Assembly (NCBI GenBank): GCA_054601695.1
Contig: BAAHQB010000038.1
Coordinates: forward strand, 372,001-436,000
DNA length: 64,000 nt
Source: Amorphochlora amoebiformis
Lineage: Eukaryota; Cercozoa; Chlorarachniophyceae
Direction: 5' to 3'
The notes under the pieces are model-generated. The model did not search any database. It saw only the letters and a list, made by a program, of their open reading frames with translations, and was not told the origin of the DNA. Within the stretch, counting starts at the first letter, position 1. Every line of letters begins with the position of its first letter. The position numbers were made by a program, and so were the translations under genes. Below, one piece after another: positions 1 through 64,000 of the stretch.

Positions 1-230
1 TATATATATATTCTATTCCTACTCTTACATTGTTATCGATTTACGATAATATATATATTTATTCTCTTTTTCTTACATAATATTATTGTCATTATTGCTA
101 GTCTTTCACATTAACGTATTTATATACATACATGTTGATATATATGTTTATATATATGTGGATGTAGAGATATATAAACGTTACATATTCAGAGGAAAGA
201 GAAAAGAGATATATATACACAAATATATAT

Positions 231-262
<32 letters not shown>

Positions 263-518
263 ATATATATATGTATGTATGTATGTATATATACATATAG
301 ATGGATAGATATATAGTTTCATAAGACAGATAAAAGAGAGAGAGAGAGAGAGAGAAGAGAAATGGAGTCGGTGAGAGAGTGCGGAGGGAAGAGAGAAAGA
401 GAGAGCAAGGAAAAAGGGGGAGAGGGAGAGAGAGAAGGGGAGAGAGGGGAAGTTACGGAGAGAGGGGAAGTTATGGAGAAAGGGAGAGAGAGGAGAGGAG
501 AGGAGAGGGTTCATGATG

Positions 519-561
<43 letters not shown>

Positions 562-760
562 ATATATATATATGTGTGTGTGTGTGTTTGTATGTGTGCA
601 TATGTATATAATATATATATGTAATATATATACATATAGATTATATATATATATATAATATATATATATATGTAATATATACATATATATATATATATAT
701 TATATATATTAGATGTATATAGTTACATAATACATATACATAGGGAGATAAGAAAGAATC

Positions 761-793
<33 letters not shown>

Positions 794-797
794 CTGT

Positions 798-839
<42 letters not shown>

Positions 840-841
840 TT

Positions 842-895
<54 letters not shown>

Positions 896-1079
896 GTATA
901 TATATACGTGTGTACGTATACATATTATATTAATGCATACATAATATACTCTATATACACACAGAGTATATACAGAACACATACACAGATATATAGATAA
1001 ATATATATACATATAGATATAATAATATATATATATATAATATATTCCCATATAACAATACACATATATCATATCCAAG
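1..1079. repeat. TA microsatellites and a GA-rich tract
   Basis: The stretch is almost wholly (TA)n with short interruptions. At about 330-515 there is a purine tract of GAGA and GGGAGAG type, which is a CT tract on the minus strand. The open frames here translate to YIYIYI or to RER and SLSL strings and are repeat artefacts. It is probably intron of the gene whose last exon is at 1080-1187. Confidence 0.8.
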
Positions 1080-1187
1080 GAGAACGTTGAGAAATACTTC
1101 GGACTAGCCTGGCGTACCGCTGAGCACAAGAAACAGAGCCGCTCAGGAAACAACAAGAAAGCTAAGAGAAAGAAAGTGAGGTCTTGA
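1080..1187 (+). CDS. Last exon of a + strand gene with a basic C-terminus (partial)
   Basis: After an acceptor (CCAAG) at 1078-1079, 36 codons run to TGA at 1185-1187. The peptide starts [18 protein letters not shown] and ends in a lysine/arginine cluster ([12 protein letters not shown]), which looks like a nuclear or nucleolar localisation signal. The base composition is mixed, unlike the TA repeats on its left, and the frame is open throughout. Upstream exons lie outside the window or are lost in the repeats. I do not recognise the family. It is convergent with the dioxygenase gene that ends at 1747. Confidence is moderate because only one splice site supports it. Confidence 0.5.
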   Translation, partial: ENVEKYFGLAWRTAEHKKQSRSGNNKKAKRKKVRS

Positions 1188-1746
1188 ACTCACGAAACGA
1201 TCCGAAAATTCTGGAAAACTAGAAAATTGCCGGCCGGAGTAGCGGCACGTGGACGTCTAGATACACCAGATACATGCTCATAATCAATATAACTATAGAA
1301 TTATCTCGCTAGCTCTAATAGCTAGCACAGGACGCTAATTAAGCCTATGCTATATTCATGTACTTAGAACACATCGTTCGGGAGTATGAATTCAAATCGG
1401 GAGTATGAATTCAAATCGTCTACGATGTCAATATACTAGATATACTAAAGTTTAATGGCTTAGTGTTTAGTCTAGTTAGTATAACGACGTCTAGTCACTA
1501 TTATACTTGAAGTTTTCATTACTTCAAGTCTGGGTTATCTGGATTCTGGAACTAGTATTTATTATACTATATCTGGATCTAGTCTAGCTGGTAGATATAT
1601 TTTCTATTATCATTATTAACATGATATGCTTATATCTAGTGAACAATGTCCAGAAAACACTCAGTGCAATACCTCGGATAATACAACGTGATATCAAGTA
1701 TGATTTAAATTCACAAATTCATCAAACTTGGGCTTGCTAGCAATAG
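1188..1746. other. Intergenic, CTAG-rich
   Basis: This is the space between two convergent 3' ends. It has no supported open frame and almost no TA microsatellite. CTAG and TCTAGT motifs recur, as in the intergenic stretches at 23690-24560 and 30150-30480. A 19-base segment (gggagtatgaattcaaatc) is directly repeated at about 1380-1418. Confidence 0.6.
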
Positions 1747-10818
<9,072 letters not shown>

Positions 10819-11313
10819 TCTGTGTCATATATCCTTCTTTTCAACTGTGTACAACCCTATTAATATATATATATTTATATGTAGTATATTTTTTTAATAT
10901 ATCTCTTTCTTCTACTATTTTTCCTTCTCCCCCTTGTCTTCAAATCGCCGGTGCACACCACCCTTCCCTCTCCCCTCCGTTGCTACGTATCCATGTGGCT
11001 TAGAACACGCATGTTCGTGTAACTACAGAAGAATGCAAGTCCAAATCGGATTGATCCCGGATTTCTTTCCCGCCCGCCGGCAACGACTGAATTTATCCCT
11101 CCCCCCCCCTCCCGTTCTCCCCCACCTCTTTCCATAAAGGGAAAAAAGAGTCTGCTAAGTAATTATCAACACTCCTAGAACACCAAGTGAACATATTTCA
11201 ACGAATTGACCTCAACCGGTAGCCATCAGGTCGAGACGGACTCGTGTCTACTCGTTCTCGGAACCCAAGTTGTAGGTTCCGGCGCGAAAGACATCTGTCG
11301 GCGGGGAGAGACG
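10819..11313. promoter_or_regulatory. Head-to-head intergenic region between dioxygenase and glycosyltransferase genes
   Basis: The 495 bp separate two ATG codons on opposite strands. It is pyrimidine-rich (CCCTCC and CCCCCC runs) and free of TA repeat after about 10900. It contains TTTCCCGCC at 11066-11074, the form of an E2F site. No TATA box can be claimed in so AT-rich a window. Confidence 0.5.
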
Positions 11314-23689
<12,376 letters not shown>

Positions 23690-24992
23690 GTTAGTGTTAA
23701 TGTTGATTGGTAATAGAGATGAACAACCTCAGTGAATTTCGTACAGACTTTTCTAGTATACTGGACATAGCTACTAGAACTAGTACCTACTAGACCTAGA
23801 CTAGTCTAGCTAGTAGTGGAGTACAACGGTAAATAATCATGATCATACGGTAACTGCCTATATTCTAGATATTATTAGTGGTACTCTAGTACTAGCTACT
23901 CACTGAGTATAATATACCACTATAATCTACTTCTAGTACTTGATCTACTCTCTAGACTCTCTAGACTAGATCTGGTATCATGATCTGGACTAATATTTTA
24001 CAAACACTTGTACACAAAACCGCTAACTTGTTCCAGTTATTAGCTAGATTAACAAAGTAAGACGGTCATTGTGCTTTTTCTAGCTGTCATGGCTAGACGG
24101 TGTACTAATATAAGGTAACTTATCTAGTTATATGTCGTGACTTTAGAACATGTTGAGCTTGATTCTAAACTAGTTAAAGATAGTAAAGTTATACTTGACT
24201 GGGTCCCACGGTTCAGCTTTCATGTACTCACTGTGTCTAGTGTGTATCATGATAATCATTGACTATATCCCGACCATGATTCTAAGTTCTTTACACCGGT
24301 TGCCTCTAACCTGACGGTATCTAGGATATCACCCTAATCTAGCTGATGAATCGGAGTCATGATCAAATAGATTATCAAATCTACAGTCATAAGATAATGT
24401 AATAATGTATGTTTGTTGGAGTGCCGCGTCCTAAGATCTAGAATATAGTTTTTCTGCTTGCTAGCTTGTTCAATAGTATAAGATCTGAATCATCTAGATC
24501 ATGACATAATTTATTGCAGTTAAATTACACATGTTATACTCTGATATTGTAGGGATTTATTTATTTGGCCACTCCCCGGCGGCCAATCAGAGCCATCTTC
24601 TTTGACGATTATTTTCATGCCGACTATTGCCGAGGCTTGATCATGTTCCGTGAGTGTAACAAATCTTAATAATCCACTCAGTCAAAGTCGAATAGAGGTG
24701 TAATCAAACATAACCAGTTCTTAAGGCTTCCTTAACAAAGGAGAATGCACACATTAATTGGGGGAATCCCTGGGAATCCCAGGCCATCTGGAAGTTCTCA
24801 GTGTGGCGTGTGGTTGGCCTATCGTTGGACTACTCAGCTGGCAGTTCGATAACTCGTCGAAGACACAATCAGACTTCTGAGTGTTTTCTTGGATACCTTC
24901 TTAAGCGGAGAGATAGGGGGGGGGATCATTGGACGCACTGAAACGGCCAGCGCGAATTTTTTTCCGCCGATTTTAGCGCTTGAACCTCCGAC
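23690..24992. other. Intergenic region with CTAG-rich part and CCAAT box
   Basis: No open frame is supported. From 23750 to 24540 the sequence is dense in CTAG and TACTAG motifs and lacks TA microsatellites. Then follows GGCCAATCAG at 24581-24590, the canonical NF-Y (CCAAT) form, about 400 bp before the CARMIL start. A GCGCGAA (E2F-like half site) precedes the ATG at about 24950. Confidence 0.6.
24581..24590 (+). promoter_or_regulatory. CCAAT (NF-Y) box
   Basis: GGCCAATCAG has the preferred flanks of an NF-Y site and stands in a GC-richer island upstream of the 24993 start. Use in this organism is inferred. Confidence 0.45.
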
Positions 24993-30028
<5,036 letters not shown>

Positions 30029-31699
30029 CCGTCGGAACGTGAGTCGTAAGTACATCTTCTAGATCTTGGATCCAAAGCACGTGTAGACCTGAACATAGTC
30101 ATTTAATTATAATTTTTCCAAGCTCACTTCATTACGGTTGTTTGGTTGTGCTAGTACTGCTTGTAGTACCCGTACTGGTACAATCAGTATATGAGTAAAT
30201 ACTAGAAATATCTAGATTCATTTCTAGTGTATCTAAAACTTATATGTATCTTAGTCTACTAGGTCTAGTTAGTGTATATCTACTAGATCTACTAGATCTA
30301 GTATATACTAGATATACTAGATATAAACTATATCTAGTATATACGTCTAGTTGGTATAATTATCTAGATATATACTAGATATAGCTAGATAGTACCTAGA
30401 GTACAGGTGTATACATGTCTAGTATATCTCCAGTATATATCTAGATTACATCTAGTGTGTATAGGTCTGAATAAACCTATTGGCTTAGTGTTGAATTTCC
30501 AACACTCCCACCCAATGAACACACTGAAAAGGGTAAAACATTGTGGAAATATATAGTATTGGTTTCTAATTATCCTTTCGTTCCGTTAATTTTGATATCG
30601 AAAGTAGACTATAGTACAACATTTGGATACTTAGAGAAATATGCTTGTTGATACGCACTTTGTTCAAATGAATCAAATCGTCGGGACGTATATTGGTACG
30701 TAATCGGTGTAAGTATCTAGCGTATGTTCGTGTATACTAGTTGGTCGTACATATTTATGTACGCATCTGTATACGTTGTTCATAGGTACGTATGTATGTG
30801 CCGCAGCACATATTTGGTTGGTATACGTATCTGGTGTAGGCTTATATGATATACAAATGTGACAATACAAATGTGCGTACGTACGTGGTATATTGTTGCA
30901 TTGTTTACGTCCATTGATACGTACGCATCTTGATGGTACGTCTATTGCTTACATATAGGATATCGTATGTAAGTTAGTGTGCACGCTGTGTACGCATATG
31001 TACACATAGTGTCACCATGTATGTACTTTCTCTTCGTTAATATATTTCAATAAAAGTAGGGTTGACATATTGGTAATCTTCTAGATATTGATAAAAGATT
31101 GGGTTATTGTTGAGAAGAAACAATGATTTGGAAAATGTTTTCATGAATTCCATTCAATTATTGCATTTGCATGTTCTTCCATAAGACAAGTCTAGTGTAT
31201 CGTCTTGTCTTTAATTAAAGTAATTAGAAGATTCCTCCGACGGTATCTATCTATTCTCTAAATCCTATTAGATCCTGGAATATAACTCAACGGTGACACC
31301 TTCAATATCTATCTATTATCTAGATGATGTGAAAATTCCATTCATCTAGTTCATATTTGAAAATGGATCTCGGATCGAGATGATATAATAATGCTGGAAA
31401 TTGAACAGGCCCAGTCTATGATACTTTGTGTCCTATCTGTACACTTTATGGTCCCTCTCAATTTCCCACTGGCTAGACTGGTAAGCTTGACGGGTTGGTC
31501 TAGTGGTTTAGGTCAGTGTTCTCGTTGGAGTTGTTGGTGGGGTTCGAGTCTCATCCTAGCTTCTGTTGCCATCACAACCTCTTCCTATCAGTATATATTA
31601 TATATATAAAGATATATATGTATATGTATATATATTATGTGTATATAATATGTATTATATAAACACACTTGCATATACATATGCATAATATGTATTAAA

Positions 31700-31775
<76 letters not shown>

Positions 31776-31847
31776 ACCCCTCAATGTATACATATCACAA
31801 ACTCACATGCTTCGTCATCCACAACTATTACATATATTTATATATAT

Positions 31848-31894
<47 letters not shown>

Positions 31895-31948
31895 TACATA
31901 CATATATATGTCAAATAAAACCTCATAAATATCACACACACATGCTTT
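30029..31948. other. Intergenic region between convergent genes
   Basis: Part 1 (30150-30480) is CTAG-rich (tctagtatatactagatata). Part 2 (30690-30960) is rich in ACGTA and GTAC words. Part 3 (31000-31380) is plain AT-rich DNA. A tRNA-like element lies at 31485-31560, followed by (TA)n from 31590. The minus-strand 65-codon frame at 30673-30870 has no splice or homology support. Confidence 0.55.
31485..31562 (+). pseudogene. tRNA-like relic (A and B box)
   Basis: TGGTCTAGTGG fits the internal A box and GGTTCGAGTC, 40 nt on, fits the B box of pol III genes. The anticodon, T and acceptor stems do not pair properly, so it is not an intact tRNA. It could be a degenerate tRNA gene or the head of a SINE. 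Confidence 0.3.
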
Positions 31949-35470
<3,522 letters not shown>

Positions 35471-35713
35471 ATTTTCGAGAATTTGTCAGGAGAGTGGCGG
35501 GGTTTGGATTGGATTGGATTATGGGGGTGGGATGTGAGTTTATGTTGTATTGTGTGTGTTGATATGGGTTATATATATATATGTATTATATGCATGAATA
35601 TATACAATACAGCTAACACACAACAAATGTCGTGCCTAGCCTACGTACTACAAACAAGAAAGACCACTTCTACTAACAAGAGGCTGCTACAACACATATT
35701 TATCTTTATGTAC

Positions 35714-35770
<57 letters not shown>

Positions 35771-35989
35771 TATATTTTATAGATATGCTAGACAAGAACA
35801 CATACAGAAACCACAAATACACTACGTACACAAATACACATATCACACACCATACAATACACAAATATCACAAACATGCGCACAAACACGCACACGAAAC
35901 CCCCAAACAGACAAAAAAAAACACACATCTACACTGAAAAATCACAATACGCAAACAATGTGACAAACGCACTTGTCACGCTCAAACAT
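35471..35989. other. Intergenic between two tandem minus-strand genes
   Basis: TA repeat and an A/C-rich stretch (ACACAAAC words, 35780-35960). It would hold the promoter of the unrecognised gene and the 3' end of the corepressor. No further gene is supported. Confidence 0.5.
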
Positions 35990-55627
<19,638 letters not shown>

Positions 55628-55880
55628 GAACGCTGGTGAGGGATCCACAAGCGAATATTTACCTCAACTTACTTACTTTATCGGCCGATGGATTTAAAGG
55701 GAATCCCCGTCATTAAAATATTCCCCCGGTTTTCGAGGTTTCAGAGATCCATAGGATATTCGTTCGGGGGTACACGGCTTTTTTGAGTCTCCGTCGCATC
55801 TCCATATTCAAATTTTTTCAAATCGACGGAACTACGGGGGAAAAGCGTAGCCACGCGGCACCTCGGCTTTCCACTAGTCA
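55628..55880. promoter_or_regulatory. 253-bp head-to-head region of corepressor and transporter genes
   Basis: Two ATG codons on opposite strands bound a short, GC-mixed, repeat-free stretch, which indicates a shared promoter. No specific factor site is claimed. Confidence 0.5.

Positions 55881-64000
<8,120 letters not shown>

Overview
The window is nuclear DNA of a eukaryote, probably a protist. It has spliceosomal GT-AG genes made of many very small exons (16 to 175 nt is common). Introns are filled with (TA)n microsatellites, pyrimidine tracts and (TTAGGG)n/(CCCTAA)n arrays. A corepressor of the NCoR/SMRT/Snt1 type, a CARMIL-like protein and animal-type telomere repeats would fit an amorphean lineage, but the species cannot be named from the sequence. 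Almost every long open frame here is a TA, CT or GA repeat shadow. The genes below were found by joining short exons with canonical splice sites, matching phase and conserved motifs.

Layout: 1-1187, repeats and the last exon of a + strand gene. 1747-10818 (-), a prolyl-4-hydroxylase (PHD)-type 2-oxoglutarate/Fe(II) dioxygenase in 10 exons. 11314-23689 (+), divergent from it, a cytosolic glycosyltransferase-like gene in 18 exons. 24993-30028 (+), a complete six-exon CARMIL-like PH/LRR protein of 806 residues. 30029-31948, intergenic, CTAG-rich and ACGTA-rich, with a tRNA-like relic. 31949-35470 (-), an unrecognised R/Q/P/H-rich protein. About 35990-55627 (-), an NCoR-like corepressor. Its first 28 exons join into 1,709 codons without a frame break and carry an N-terminal RGG/SR region, EP repeats, a coiled coil, a DAD-like motif and two SANT domains. 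55881 to beyond 64000 (+), divergent from the corepressor, a triose-phosphate/nucleotide-sugar transporter of the DMT superfamily, 13 exons seen.

The most unusual result is a repeat architecture that I do not recognise as described. Many exons are flanked by fragmentary copies of themselves embedded in TA tracts. Copies upstream (in the sense of transcription) carry the acceptor edge of the exon. Copies downstream carry the donor edge. Divergence generally rises with distance from the exon. Some copies are potential in-frame micro-exons (33 and 18 nt). Separately, every telomere-type array in the window lies inside an intron, and in several cases the array runs up to or supplies the splice site.

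The dioxygenase and glycosyltransferase start head to head 495 bp apart, lack evident signal peptides and share an N-terminal motif. This suggests, as inference only, a cytosolic hydroxylation/glycosylation pair like that acting on Skp1 in Dictyostelium. The corepressor and the transporter share a 253 bp head-to-head promoter region.
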